From an uncultured Oscillospiraceae bacterium (GTDB lineage: Bacteria; Bacillota; Clostridia; Oscillospirales; Oscillospiraceae): a stretch of 28,400 bases of DNA. The notes beneath the pieces were generated by a model. It saw only the letters and a list, made by a program, of their open reading frames with translations, was not told the DNA's origin and ran no database searches. The translations under genes were made by a program, and so were the position numbers. Shown here one piece after another: positions 8,173-15,800 of this stretch. The stretch covers positions 1 to 28,400 of the forward strand of contig CAKTKT010000024.1 of assembly GCA_934572325.1 (NCBI GenBank). Reading direction: 5' to 3'. Every line of letters starts with the position of its first letter. Positions within the stretch are counted from its first letter, which is position 1.

Positions 8173-9084
8173 ATGCTTCAATTCAAGACCATCACCCTCT
8201 GCGACAAGGAATGGGTGGACGAAATAGTTTTCAGCGAGAACAGCCCCAGCGCGGACTATAATTTCGGCAATATCTACATCTGGGACAAGTCGTTCCGCCA
8301 GCTCGTGTGCCGGTTTGAGGGGCGTATGCTGACAAAGCTGCGCTACGAGGGGCATCCCAGCTTCGTTTTCCCCATCGGCACAGGTCCGCTGCGTCCGGCG
8401 ATAGAGGCGCTGCGGGAGTTCGCGGCATATAAGGGCTACCCGTTCCGTCTCCACGGCGTGACGGAAAAGCACCGTGCCATGCTGGAAAAGGAGTACCCCG
8501 GCGCTTTCGTTTTCACGGAGGACTCAAACTACGCCGATTATATCTACTGCGCGGAAAAGCTGGCGACCTACTCCGGCAAGGCGCTGCACAGGAAGAAGAA
8601 CCACTGCAACCGCTTCGAGGCGGAGCACGATTGGCGCTTTGTGCCGCTCGACCGCGCGCTCATCCCCGGGTGTCTTGATATGCTGGACGTGTGGACGGAG
8701 GAGAACGCCGGGCGGCTGGACGCGAGCATCAGCGCCGAGCATGACGCGATAATCCGCGCGTTCGCCGCGTATGAGCGTCTCGCTCTCGAGGGCGGCGTGC
8801 TTATAAGCGAGGGAAAGATCCTCGGCTTCACCGTCGGGGAGATGATAAGCTCCGACACGTTCGACGTGCACTTTGAAAAGGCGGAGGGCGGCGTGAACGG
8901 CGCATATCCCATGGTCTGCCGGGAGCTTGCGCGCATGATGACGGCAAAGCACCCCAATCTCCGCTACCTCAACCGCGAGGACGATATGGGGCTGGAGGCT
9001 CTGCGCTTTTCAAAGCAGTCGTATAAGCCGGAGTATCTTTTGAAAAAGTACACGGCGCTGTGGACGGGCGGGGCGCAGGCATGA
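8173..9084 (+). CDS. DUF2156 (phosphatidylglycerol lysyltransferase C-domain-like) protein
   Basis: A 303-residue soluble protein that matches the DUF2156/LPG_synthase C-terminal fold, two fused GNAT-like domains. Recognisable features are the N-terminal FKTITLCDKEW segment, a central SGKALHRKKNHCNRFEAEH helix with the K/R-rich H-x-K-K-N-x-x-x-R-F motif typical of the family, and C-terminal SFxVHFEKAE-like and YLNREDDMG strands. MprF enzymes carry this domain after membrane helices and move aminoacyl groups to lipids; this protein has no membrane part. The stand-alone members are mostly uncharacterised, so the acceptor is unknown. It overlaps the next gene by four bases (ATGA). AAAGGAAA lies upstream of ATG 8173. 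Confidence 0.85.
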   Translation: MLQFKTITLCDKEWVDEIVFSENSPSADYNFGNIYIWDKSFRQLVCRFEGRMLTKLRYEGHPSFVFPIGTGPLRPAIEALREFAAYKGYPFRLHGVTEKHRAMLEKEYPGAFVFTEDSNYADYIYCAEKLATYSGKALHRKKNHCNRFEAEHDWRFVPLDRALIPGCLDMLDVWTEENAGRLDASISAEHDAIIRAFAAYERLALEGGVLISEGKILGFTVGEMISSDTFDVHFEKAEGGVNGAYPMVCRELARMMTAKHPNLRYLNREDDMGLEALRFSKQSYKPEYLLKKYTALWTGGAQA

Positions 9085-9902
9085 TGGGGAATATCACACT
9101 GCGCGAATACCGCGCGGAGGACGTTCCCGCGCTCGGTGCGCTGTGGAAGGAGTGCTTCGGCGACAGCGACGGTTTCATCGAAAAATTCTTCGCCGCGCTG
9201 CCCGCCATCGGCGGGGGCGTTGCGGCGGAGGTCGGCGGCGAGCTTGCGGGCGCGGCATACGCCGTCACGGCGCAGGAGCTTGCTTTGCCGGACGGCGGCG
9301 CGCGGCGCGTGGGGTACATCTACGGCGTGGGCGTACACGAGCGCTTTCGCGGTCTTGGGCTCGGCATCGCCGTGACGGAGGCGGCGGCGCGGCTCGCGCG
9401 CGCGATGGGCGCGGAGCTGATAGCGACGCTCCCTGCGGACGAGGGGCTTTACGGCTTTTACGAGCGGACGCTCGGCGCACGGAGGCGGCTCTGCCGTAAA
9501 AGGGTGCGCGTTGCGCCGCGTGAGGGCGCGGCGGTCGTGCGCCTTGACGGCGCGGAATATCTCCGCCGCCGTGAAGCGCTGCTCGCGCTCAGGGCGCATC
9601 TGCGGCTCGACGGCACGGCGATGGCGTTCGAGGAGGCGATGCTGACGGAATACTCCGGCGGGCTGTTCGCCGTCGGCGGCGGCGCGGCGGCGGCGTATCT
9701 CGACGGCGCTCGCGCCGTAATGCCGGAGCTGCTGCTCCCCGCCGGACAGGGCGGCAGGGAGCGCGAATACGCCGCGGCGGTCTGCGCCGCGCTCGGCGCG
9801 GCCGAGGGCGAGCTGCTGCTGCCGTCACCGGAGGGAGAGAGCTATATCGCCGCAGACGGAGATATTCCGCCGGACTGCGTCTGGAATCTGAGCTTTGACT
9901 GA
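9081..9902 (+). CDS. GNAT family N-acetyltransferase
   Basis: A 273-residue protein with an N-terminal GNAT domain (about residues 1-140). REYRAEDVPALGALWKECFG opens the fold, and YGVGVHERFRGLGLG is the acetyl-CoA-binding V-x-x-x-x-R-G-x-G motif. The following helix and GLYGFYERTLG complete it. The C-terminal half is Ala/Gly-rich and resembles the extra domain of Eis-like acetyltransferases. Substrate unknown. I chose ATG 9081, which overlaps the DUF2156 stop (ATGA), over an in-frame ATG at 9060. The coupling suggests that the DUF2156 and GNAT proteins act in one process. Its base composition is even more GC-rich than that of its neighbours. Confidence 0.85.
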   Translation: MMGNITLREYRAEDVPALGALWKECFGDSDGFIEKFFAALPAIGGGVAAEVGGELAGAAYAVTAQELALPDGGARRVGYIYGVGVHERFRGLGLGIAVTEAAARLARAMGAELIATLPADEGLYGFYERTLGARRRLCRKRVRVAPREGAAVVRLDGAEYLRRREALLALRAHLRLDGTAMAFEEAMLTEYSGGLFAVGGGAAAAYLDGARAVMPELLLPAGQGGREREYAAAVCAALGAAEGELLLPSPEGESYIAADGDIPPDCVWNLSFD

Positions 9903-10074
9903 TTTTCCACTATATGCTAGACATAACGTGTTCATGCGCGAATTTATGTAAACTTTTTATTCATTTTACATTTCTGTAACAATATTTATATTTGATTTGA
10001 AACATCTATCGGGTATATTAACACTCGCAAGTAACAGTTTTTCATCTTTTTCATTTTGTCCTCAACCATATAAG
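9903..10074 (+). promoter_or_regulatory. AT-rich region with two tandem promoter-like sites
   Basis: The region holds no credible gene. TTTACA at 9965-9970 and TATATT at 9987-9992 are 16 bases apart. TTGATT at 9992-9997 and TATATT at 10014-10019 are again 16 bases apart. The first site overlaps inverted repeats, ATGTAAA (9946-9952) with TTTACAT (9965-9971) and TTACA-N4-TGTAA (9966-9979), which could be an operator. Transcription from the second site would start near 10026 and run into the terminator at 10075. Confidence 0.45.
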
Positions 10075-10109
10075 CAAAAGGGAGCGGCTCGCCGCTCTCT
10101 TTTGTTTTT
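10026..10109 (+). ncRNA. Candidate small RNA ending in a strong terminator
   Basis: A transcript from the 9992-10019 promoter to the terminator at 10075-10109 would be about 84 nt and contains no usable reading frame. A TTTTG upstream of the terminator could pair with the CAAAA of its left arm, so the RNA may switch between two folds. It matches no RNA family I recognise. The alternative is a plain 3' untranslated region of the GNAT unit. Confidence 0.35.
10075..10109 (+). terminator. Strong intrinsic terminator
   Basis: A 14-base arm (10075-10088) pairs with 10091-10104 with one mismatch, with CTCG as the practical loop, and T5 follows at 10105-10109. It ends the cca-GNAT unit, a short independent RNA, or both. 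Confidence 0.85.
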
Positions 10110-10111
10110 AA

Positions 10112-10270
10112 GGCAGCGCGGCACAATACGGCTGCGGCATCCGGCGGATGATTTGCGCCCTGATTTAGTCGCTTTTTCTTGAAATACACAAAGTATTCCT
10201 GCAAAAAAGCGCCGTCATCAGAACGCAAATCCTCTCGCCGCCTACTCTTGCCGCATTGTGCCGCGCCGCC
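10112..10270. repeat. Long imperfect palindrome (MITE-like element or giant hairpin)
   Basis: The two outer 21-base ends (10112-10132 and 10250-10270) are inverted repeats matching at 19 of 21 positions. Complementarity continues inward with gaps: GATTTGCG at 10149-10156 against CGCAAAT near 10224, CGCTTTTT near 10170 against AAAAAAGCG near 10203, and AATAC at 10183-10187 against GTATT at 10193-10197, around a tiny centre. The whole is about 160 bp with no coding capacity. It lies between a terminator and the murT promoter. Shape and size fit a miniature inverted-repeat element or a very long RNA hairpin; no target-site duplication is clear. Confidence 0.6.
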
Positions 10271-10331
10271 TCGGGGCGCGGGAAACCCTCAAGCCGCCTT
10301 TTAATTTTTGTCTTTGTTTTTCTCATATCTG

Positions 10332-10340
10332 TGTTATAAT
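10332..10340 (+). promoter_or_regulatory. Extended -10 promoter of the murT operon
   Basis: TGTTATAAT is a perfect extended -10 element (TGn plus TATAAT at 10335-10340). A T-rich stretch with TTTG lies at the -35 distance but without a good hexamer, as is usual for extended -10 promoters. Transcription would begin near 10347, ten bases before the GGAG at 10358-10361. Confidence 0.65.
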
Positions 10341-10369
10341 AATATGATTTCAAAGATGGAGTATCGCCT

Positions 10370-11743
10370 ATGAAAATAAAAGTGTTTTTCGCAATGCTCG
10401 TGTGCAAGGCGCTGCGGCTGGCGTCGCGGGTGCTTCACCGCGGCGGCACGGCGATGCCGGGGCGCGTCGCGCTGAAAATATGTCCGGAGCTGCTGCGCGT
10501 GCTGGCAAAGGACGTGAAGGTCGTGGCAATAACGGGCACGAACGGCAAGACCACGAGCGCGCGCATGGTCGAGGCGGCGTTCGCCGGAGAGCATAAGAGC
10601 TATTTTGCCAACCGCTCCGGCGCGAACCTCATCAGCGGCATCACGACGGAGTTCGTGATGAACGGCACGCTCGCCGGCAGGTGCCGGAGGGAATACGCCG
10701 TGATAGAGTGCGACGAGGCGGCGGCGGTGCGCGTTTTCCCGCAGCTACAGCCGAGGGTCGTCGTCGTGACGAACCTCTTCCGCGATCAGCTCGACCGCTA
10801 CGGCGAGGTCACGCACACGCTGGAGAATATCCGCCGCGCCGTCGCCAGCGCACCGGACGCCGTGCTGTGCCTGAACGCGGACTGCTCGCTGACCTCCTCG
10901 CTCGCGCTGGAGCTGCCCAACCGCGCGGTGTACTTCGGCATAGACGGCGGCGCCGCCCCCTCGCACAGCGCGACGGAGCTGTCGGACGCGAGCCACTGCA
11001 TACGCTGCAAGGCGGAGTATGAGTACGACTACATCACCTACGGACACCTCGGCGGCTTCCGCTGCCCCAAGTGCGGCTATCGCCGCCATGCGGCGGACTT
11101 CGCCGTGACGGACATCGTCGAGCAGGGCGCGAACGGCAGCACCGTCGTCATGGATATGCGCGGCGAGCGGCGCATCGTGAACATCAATCTGCCCGCGATG
11201 TACAACATCTACAACGCTGCGGGCGCTGCCGCCGCGATCGTGGAGATGGGGCTGGGCACGGACGCGGCGGTGAACGCGCTGTCGGCGTTCAAGTGCGGCT
11301 TCGGGCGGATGGAGCAGTTCGCCCTCGGCGGCGGCGGAACAAAGATAATGCTGGTGAAAAACCCCGCCGGATGCAACCAGATCCTTGAGTTTTTGCAGAA
11401 TATAAAGGAAAAGTTCGTGCTCGTCGTGTGCCTGAACGACCGCGGCGCGGACGGCACGGACATATCGTGGATATGGGATGCGGACTTTGAGCAGCTTCCC
11501 GCGCTCGCGGGGAGGCTGCGGCGCATCATCGTCTCCGGCGACCGCGCGGGCGATATGCGCATACGCATAAAGTACGCGGGCATCGACGACGCCGCGATAG
11601 AGACCGAGCGCGACTATGACAATCTTGTGGGATGGATCGCCGGTCAGGACGAGCCGGTGTACATCATGCCGACCTACACCGCCATGCTGGAGCTGCGCGA
11701 GGCGGTCATACGCCGCTGCGGCGGCAGCGAATTTTGGGAATGA
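10370..11743 (+). CDS. murT: Lipid II isoglutaminyl synthase subunit MurT
   Basis: A 457-residue Mur-ligase-like protein that with GatD amidates the alpha-carboxylate of D-glutamate in lipid II, giving D-isoglutamine in Gram-positive peptidoglycan. The ATP-binding P-loop is TGTNGKTT (T55-T62). A four-cysteine zinc ribbon, C210-x2-C213 and C232-x2-C235, interrupts the central domain, a feature that separates MurT from other Mur ligases. NLFRDQLDRYGE and the C-terminal DUF1727-type domain (KNPAGCNQ, LNDRGADGTDISWIWD) complete the match. GGAG lies 8 bases before ATG 10370. gatD follows after 15 bases, as in known murT-gatD operons. It activates the carboxylate; GatD supplies ammonia. Confidence 0.95.
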   Translation: MKIKVFFAMLVCKALRLASRVLHRGGTAMPGRVALKICPELLRVLAKDVKVVAITGTNGKTTSARMVEAAFAGEHKSYFANRSGANLISGITTEFVMNGTLAGRCRREYAVIECDEAAAVRVFPQLQPRVVVVTNLFRDQLDRYGEVTHTLENIRRAVASAPDAVLCLNADCSLTSSLALELPNRAVYFGIDGGAAPSHSATELSDASHCIRCKAEYEYDYITYGHLGGFRCPKCGYRRHAADFAVTDIVEQGANGSTVVMDMRGERRIVNINLPAMYNIYNAAGAAAAIVEMGLGTDAAVNALSAFKCGFGRMEQFALGGGGTKIMLVKNPAGCNQILEFLQNIKEKFVLVVCLNDRGADGTDISWIWDADFEQLPALAGRLRRIIVSGDRAGDMRIRIKYAGIDDAAIETERDYDNLVGWIAGQDEPVYIMPTYTAMLELREAVIRRCGGSEFWE

Positions 11744-11758
11744 GGGGGAGCGGAGTAA

Positions 11759-12496
11759 ATGGAGCTTAAAATTTGCCATATGTACCCCGACGTCCTCAAT
11801 CTCTACGGCGACGGCGGCAACATGATATGCATGAAAAAGCGCCTGAGCTGGCGCGGGATAGAGGCGAGCGTGACAAAGCTGCCCATCGGCGAGCGCGCGC
11901 GCCTTGCGGACTTTGACATCGTGTTCATCGGCGGCGGGCAGGACTTTGAGCAGGAGGTGCTGCTCGAGGATCTGCACCGCGGCAAGGACAGGGAGATAAT
12001 CTCCGCGATAGACGACGGCGTGGTGTTTTTGACGATATGCGGCGGCTATCAGATGATGGGCAGCTATTACGAGACCTACGACGGCAAGCGCTGCGACTTC
12101 ATCGGCGCGGCGGAGCTGTACACCGTCGGCTCTAAGCGGCGCATGATAGGCAACTATAAATTCCGCTGTGCCGACGATGCGGGCGGCAGCGTTGTGGTCG
12201 GGTTTGAAAACCACAGCGGCAAGACCTACCTCGGTCCGGGCGCGAAGCCGCTGGGCAGGGTGCTCGCGGGCTTCGGCAACAACGGCGAGGACGGCACGGA
12301 GGGCGTGCGCCATAAAAACCTTTTCGGCTGCTACTGCCACGGTCCGATGCTGCCGAAGAATCCGGCGTTCTGCGATCTGCTGCTGGAGACCGCGCTCAAG
12401 CGCAGATACGGCGCGGTCACGCTCGAGCCTCTCGATGACCGCGCGGAGCTCGCCGCGCACGACGAGATGTGCGCAAGACTGGGCGGGAGGGAATAA
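11759..12496 (+). CDS. gatD: Lipid II isoglutaminyl synthase glutamine amidotransferase subunit GatD
   Basis: A 245-residue class I glutamine amidotransferase of the cobyric-acid-synthase-like (CobB/CobQ) type. It hydrolyses glutamine and passes ammonia to MurT. The nucleophile is C94 in TICGGYQMM and the general base is H194 in CYCHGPMLPKNP. The N-terminus (CHMYPDVLNLYGDGGN) and GGGQDFEQ are characteristic of GatD. A GGGGGAG-rich site lies in the 15-base gap after murT. The full MurT/GatD pair implies an amidated stem peptide in this organism, which is needed for efficient crosslinking in several Gram-positives. Confidence 0.95.
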   Translation: MELKICHMYPDVLNLYGDGGNMICMKKRLSWRGIEASVTKLPIGERARLADFDIVFIGGGQDFEQEVLLEDLHRGKDREIISAIDDGVVFLTICGGYQMMGSYYETYDGKRCDFIGAAELYTVGSKRRMIGNYKFRCADDAGGSVVVGFENHSGKTYLGPGAKPLGRVLAGFGNNGEDGTEGVRHKNLFGCYCHGPMLPKNPAFCDLLLETALKRRYGAVTLEPLDDRAELAAHDEMCARLGGRE

Positions 12497-12502
12497 ATAT
12501 CT

Positions 12503-13777
12503 ATGCTCAGATTCTATAACGCCCGCACACTGTCGTTCTCCGGCGGGCTGACGCTCGGCGAGGGCGAGGTGTGGGTCGAGGGCGGGCGCATCGTCCATGT
12601 GGGCGCCGCGCCCGACACGCCTCCCGCGTTCACGCGCGAGATCGATCTCTCCGGCAAGCTCATCATGCCGGGGTTAAAAAACGCGCACACGCACACCGCC
12701 ATGGTGTTCTTCCGCTCGCTCGCGGACGATATGCCGCTGGACAAATGGCTCAGAGAGCAGATATGGCCGCTCGAGGGCAGGCTCACGGGCGAGGACGTAT
12801 ACACGCTGACAAAGCTCGGCATACTCGAATACCTCTCCTCCGGCACGACGGCGTGCTTCGATATGTACATCAAAAACGACTTCTATGCCAAGGCGTGCGC
12901 GGACGCGGGCTTTCGCACGGTGATATGCTCGTCGCTCAACCGCTTTGACGCAGATCCGGAGAACATCGAGCGCGAGTATATTAAATTCAACAATTACGGC
13001 GATCTCGTGTCCATCACTCTCGGCATACACGGCGAGTACACCACGCCCATGGATCGCATGGAATACATGGCGGCGCTCGCGGAGAAATACAAAGCCCCGT
13101 GCTACACGCACCTGTCCGAAACGCGCCGCGAGGTCGAGGGCTGCCGCGAGCGCTACGGCTGCTCGCCGGTGAAGCTGCTGGACAGCATAGGCTTCTTCCG
13201 CTACGGCGGGGGCGGCTTCCACTGCGTATGGCTGGACGACGAGGACATCGAGATAATGGCGGAGAAAAAGCTGTGGGCGGTGACCTGCCCTGGGTCGAAC
13301 GCGAAGCTCGCAAGCGGCATCGCACCCATTGACGCGCTCGCTGCGGCGGGTGTGCCACTCGCCATCGGCACGGACGGCGCGGGCAGCAACAACGCGCTGG
13401 ATATGTTCCGTGAGATGTACCTTGTGAGCGTGCTGCAAAAGCTCAGGCTCGGCGACGCGGCGGCGGGCAGCGCGCGGCGGACGCTGGAGATGGCTTGCGT
13501 GGGCGGGGCGCGCGCGATGGGGCTGACGGAGTGCGACGATCTCGCCGTGGGCAAGCGCGCGGATCTCGTCGTGATAGACCTTGAGCGCCCGAATATGCAG
13601 CCCGTGAACGACATCCCCTGCAATCTCGTCTACTCCGGCTCAAAGGAGGACGTGTACATGACCGTCGTAAACGGGCGGATACTCTACGAAAACGGGGAGT
13701 TTCACATCGACGAGGACGCGGCGGACATATACGCGCGCACGGCGGAGATAAAAAAGCGCATCGCGCAAAGAGGGTAA
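12503..13777 (+). CDS. mtaD: 5-methylthioadenosine/S-adenosylhomocysteine deaminase-like amidohydrolase
   Basis: A 424-residue metal-dependent amidohydrolase of the TRZ/ATZ-MtaD branch, which deaminates methylthioadenosine, S-adenosylhomocysteine or related purine nucleosides in the cytoplasm. The metal ligands are all visible: H62-x-H64 in NAHTHTAM, H203 in THLSET (with catalytic E206), H240 in FHCVW and D291 in GTDGAGSNN. SSGTTACFDMY and the C-terminal GKRADLVVIDL strand are typical. The exact substrate cannot be fixed, since guanine and chlorohydrolase relatives share these motifs. It starts 6 bases after gatD and precedes the PHP gene by 9, so it belongs to the murT operon although no functional link to lipid II amidation is known. 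Confidence 0.85.
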   Translation: MLRFYNARTLSFSGGLTLGEGEVWVEGGRIVHVGAAPDTPPAFTREIDLSGKLIMPGLKNAHTHTAMVFFRSLADDMPLDKWLREQIWPLEGRLTGEDVYTLTKLGILEYLSSGTTACFDMYIKNDFYAKACADAGFRTVICSSLNRFDADPENIEREYIKFNNYGDLVSITLGIHGEYTTPMDRMEYMAALAEKYKAPCYTHLSETRREVEGCRERYGCSPVKLLDSIGFFRYGGGGFHCVWLDDEDIEIMAEKKLWAVTCPGSNAKLASGIAPIDALAAAGVPLAIGTDGAGSNNALDMFREMYLVSVLQKLRLGDAAAGSARRTLEMACVGGARAMGLTECDDLAVGKRADLVVIDLERPNMQPVNDIPCNLVYSGSKEDVYMTVVNGRILYENGEFHIDEDAADIYARTAEIKKRIAQRG

Positions 13778-13786
13778 GCACGGAAA

Positions 13787-14635
13787 ATGAGCAAGATAGA
13801 CCTGCATATACATACCACCGCCTCCGACGGCACGGTCAGCGGGCGCGGCGTTGCGGAGCTGGCGCACGGCATAGGGCTTGCCGCCATCGCCGTGACCGAC
13901 CACGACACCGTCTCCGGCTACGCCGAGGCGGCAAAGGCGGGGCGGGAGCTCGGCGTGGAGGTCGTGCCGGGGATAGAGATAAGCACGAAGTACGGCGGAC
14001 CTATCCACATACTCGGCTACTGCATCGACCCCGATTCCGAAAAGCTGCGCCCCGTGCTGGACTGGGTCGTGCACGACAGGAACGAGCGCAACCGCAAAAT
14101 GGCGGAGCTGATGGCGGCGGACGGGCTGCCCGTGAGCTACGACGAGATGCACCGGCGCTTCGGCAGCGTGATCGGCCGCCCGCACTTTGCCGAGCTTCTT
14201 GTGGAGCTGGGCATGGCGGAGAGCGTGCAGGACGCCTTTGACAAATACGTTGAAAAGGGGCGCAAATACTACCTCCCGCGCAACTTTCTCTCCATTGAGC
14301 GCTCTGTGGAGATCATCGTCGAGGCGGGCGGCGTGCCCGTGCTGGCGCACCCGTTCCAGTACAGGCGCGACGACGCGGGTCTGCGGGAGATAATAGAGCA
14401 CTGCATGGATCACGGCTTGGGCGGCATCGAGTGCCGCTATTCCGGCTACGGCGCGGACAAGGTCGCCTATCTTGAGGCGCTGGCGGAGGAATATCATCTC
14501 GTCAAGACCGGCGGGAGCGACTTCCACGGCGACAACAAGCCCCGCATCGCGCTCGGGCGCGGCATTGGCGGCGGGCTGGACGTGCCGTATGAGTTTCTCG
14601 AGCGCCTGCGCGACAGATGCGGCAATAAAAAGTGA
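13787..14635 (+). CDS. PHP-domain phosphoesterase (TrpH/RNase AM-like)
   Basis: A 282-residue PHP protein. The metal-binding N-terminus is DLHIHTTASDG (H7, H9, D14), followed by VTDHDT (H39), VPGIEIS, the C-terminal VLAHPFQY and GGSDFHGDN motifs. The order and size match YciV/TrpH, which acts on 3',5'-nucleoside bisphosphates and short RNA 5' ends. Last gene of the murT operon: it starts 9 bases after the amidohydrolase stop, and a terminator follows 12 bases after its own stop. Activity on pAp-like nucleotides would fit next to an enzyme of S-adenosylmethionine by-product metabolism, but that is inference. Confidence 0.88.
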   Translation: MSKIDLHIHTTASDGTVSGRGVAELAHGIGLAAIAVTDHDTVSGYAEAAKAGRELGVEVVPGIEISTKYGGPIHILGYCIDPDSEKLRPVLDWVVHDRNERNRKMAELMAADGLPVSYDEMHRRFGSVIGRPHFAELLVELGMAESVQDAFDKYVEKGRKYYLPRNFLSIERSVEIIVEAGGVPVLAHPFQYRRDDAGLREIIEHCMDHGLGGIECRYSGYGADKVAYLEALAEEYHLVKTGGSDFHGDNKPRIALGRGIGGGLDVPYEFLERLRDRCGNKK

Positions 14636-14647
14636 ATACGCCGATCT

Positions 14648-14681
14648 ATGCGCGCCGCTGACTGCGGCGCGCATGGTTTTT
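14648..14681 (+). terminator. Terminator of the murT operon
   Basis: ATGCGCGCCGC (14648-14658) and GCGGCGCGCAT (14664-14674) form an 11-bp stem around TGACT, followed by GG and a T5 run. Confidence 0.9.
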
Positions 14682-14772
14682 ATACGCTTTTCTCATATCC
14701 CGGCGAGCCCCTGCCCGGATATGACACATTTCGCACCGCCGGTCGGATATAGTAGGCTTGGAGGTGGACAAG

Positions 14773-15390
14773 GTGAAAAAGCTATTCATCCTTCTTATGG
14801 CGCTCGCCGCCGCGCTGTGTCTGACGACCTGCGCGCAGACGCAGCCCGAGCCCGAGCCGGACTATCTGGACGCGATGGTGCGCGCGGCGGCGCACGGCGA
14901 CGTGCGCGGCGGGCACAGCGCCGAATCGCTGCGCGCTCTGAGCGAGGGGAAGGACGCGGACTATATCCCCGTGTCGTTTGACGATCTCTACACCCTCTCC
15001 CGCTACATATATCTCAAATACGGCAGCTACCGCTGCTCGGACGAGCTTCGGCTGTGCGCGGGCGAGGTCGTGCTCAACCGCGTCGCCTCCCCCGAATACC
15101 CCAACAGCATAGAGGGCGTCATCTGCCAGTCGGGTCAGGTGAACGCCGTGGACACGCGCGCGTTCGACGCCTGCCGCGAGCCGTCGGCGGAGTGCGTGCG
15201 CGTTGCGCTGCGGCTGCTACTGGGCGAGCGGATGCTCGAGCCGTCTGTCGTCCTGCTGACGGACTACCCCGCCGACGACATATACGCGATGTTCTGCGAC
15301 AGGCTGCTCGGCAACACGTACTTTTACAAAAGCGACGCGCTGGAGCTGTACCGCGGCGGCGATACGGCAGTTGACGCGGCGGGCGATTGA
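14773..15390 (+). CDS. SleB-like cell wall hydrolase lipoprotein
   Basis: A 205-residue exported lipoprotein. The signal peptide ends in a lipobox, L17-T18-T19-C20. After an acidic/proline linker, the C-terminal part resembles the SleB/CwlJ hydrolase domain (PF07486): GEVVLNRVASPEYPNSIEGVI, then GQVNAV and a final GNTYFY strand. SleB enzymes are lytic transglycosylases that open spore cortex. The start is GTG 14773, 8 bases after GGAGG (14760-14764). Aligning by eye, the catalytic Glu of the usual AEARGE stretch is not found; this protein has LKYGSYRCSDEL there. It may be a divergent active subclass or a non-catalytic wall-binding relative. A sporulation role is consistent with sigK nearby but not shown. 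Confidence 0.7.
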   Translation: MKKLFILLMALAAALCLTTCAQTQPEPEPDYLDAMVRAAAHGDVRGGHSAESLRALSEGKDADYIPVSFDDLYTLSRYIYLKYGSYRCSDELRLCAGEVVLNRVASPEYPNSIEGVICQSGQVNAVDTRAFDACREPSAECVRVALRLLLGERMLEPSVVLLTDYPADDIYAMFCDRLLGNTYFYKSDALELYRGGDTAVDAAGD

Positions 15391-15399
15391 TGGTAAAAT
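15371..15399 (+). promoter_or_regulatory. Strong promoter overlapping the 3' end of the SleB-like gene
   Basis: TTGACG (15371-15376) and TAAAAT (15394-15399) are 17 bases apart, with a TGn extension before the -10. The -35 box lies inside the preceding coding sequence, whose stop is at 15388-15390. It should drive the 71-residue gene at 15442. Confidence 0.7.
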
Positions 15400-15441
15400 A
15401 GTTTTATCCCGTTCGGCAAATATTTTTTTGGAGGATTCACC

Positions 15442-15657
15442 ATGGATTTCAGAAGCATGACCGTCAAAGAGTGCTTTGACAACCCCAAGACCGTCGCCGT
15501 CATCAAGGAGCTTGCCCCCTCGCTGATGAAGTACCCCATCAAGCTGTTCAACAAGAAGAGCTGCGGTGAGATCTTCGACCTCGTCGTGAGCAAGAAGATC
15601 CTGCCGGAGGACGTCGCAAAGCAGATCGAGACAAAGATAAACGAGATCGTCAAGTAA
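15442..15657 (+). CDS. Conserved-looking 71-residue protein of unknown function
   Basis: I do not recognise this protein. It is 71 residues, mixed-charge, soluble, predicted mostly helical, with no signal peptide or membrane helix and one cysteine. The middle reads APSLMKYPIKLFNKKSCGEI, and the C-terminus is an amphipathic KQIETKINEIVK helix. It has a textbook GGAGG (15431-15435) 6 bases upstream of its ATG and its own strong promoter, so expression is likely. Codon use is like that of highly expressed neighbours (AAG, ATC, GAG). The length and helical layout suggest a small binding or regulatory protein; no function can be assigned. Confidence 0.75.
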   Translation: MDFRSMTVKECFDNPKTVAVIKELAPSLMKYPIKLFNKKSCGEIFDLVVSKKILPEDVAKQIETKINEIVK

Positions 15658-15674
15658 AAACCGAAAAAATGCCG

Positions 15675-15706
15675 AGGGAGACGCTCCGCAAGGAGGCTGT
15701 CTCCCT
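15675..15706 (+). other. Hairpin after the 71-residue gene
   Basis: AGGGAGAC (15675-15682) pairs with GTCTCCCT (15699-15706), with an inner CTCC/GGAG pair. ATGCC near 15670 and GGCAT near 15720 could extend the base. No T-run follows directly, so it is a weak terminator, an attenuator or an RNA-stabilising stem. The rest of 15707-15800 shows nothing more. Confidence 0.5.
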
Positions 15707-15800
15707 TAACTGTATCTTTGGCATGAAGGTATGAAGCTGCGTGGATAAGCTGTTTATTCTACCACCTATAAGCAGATAACGACCGCCTGTCGCAAAGCAG

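Noticed and set aside
10745..12598. 617-codon minus-strand frame across murT and gatD
   Set aside because: It spans two genes with clear catalytic motifs on the plus strand, and its sequence is His/Arg-rich without a domain.
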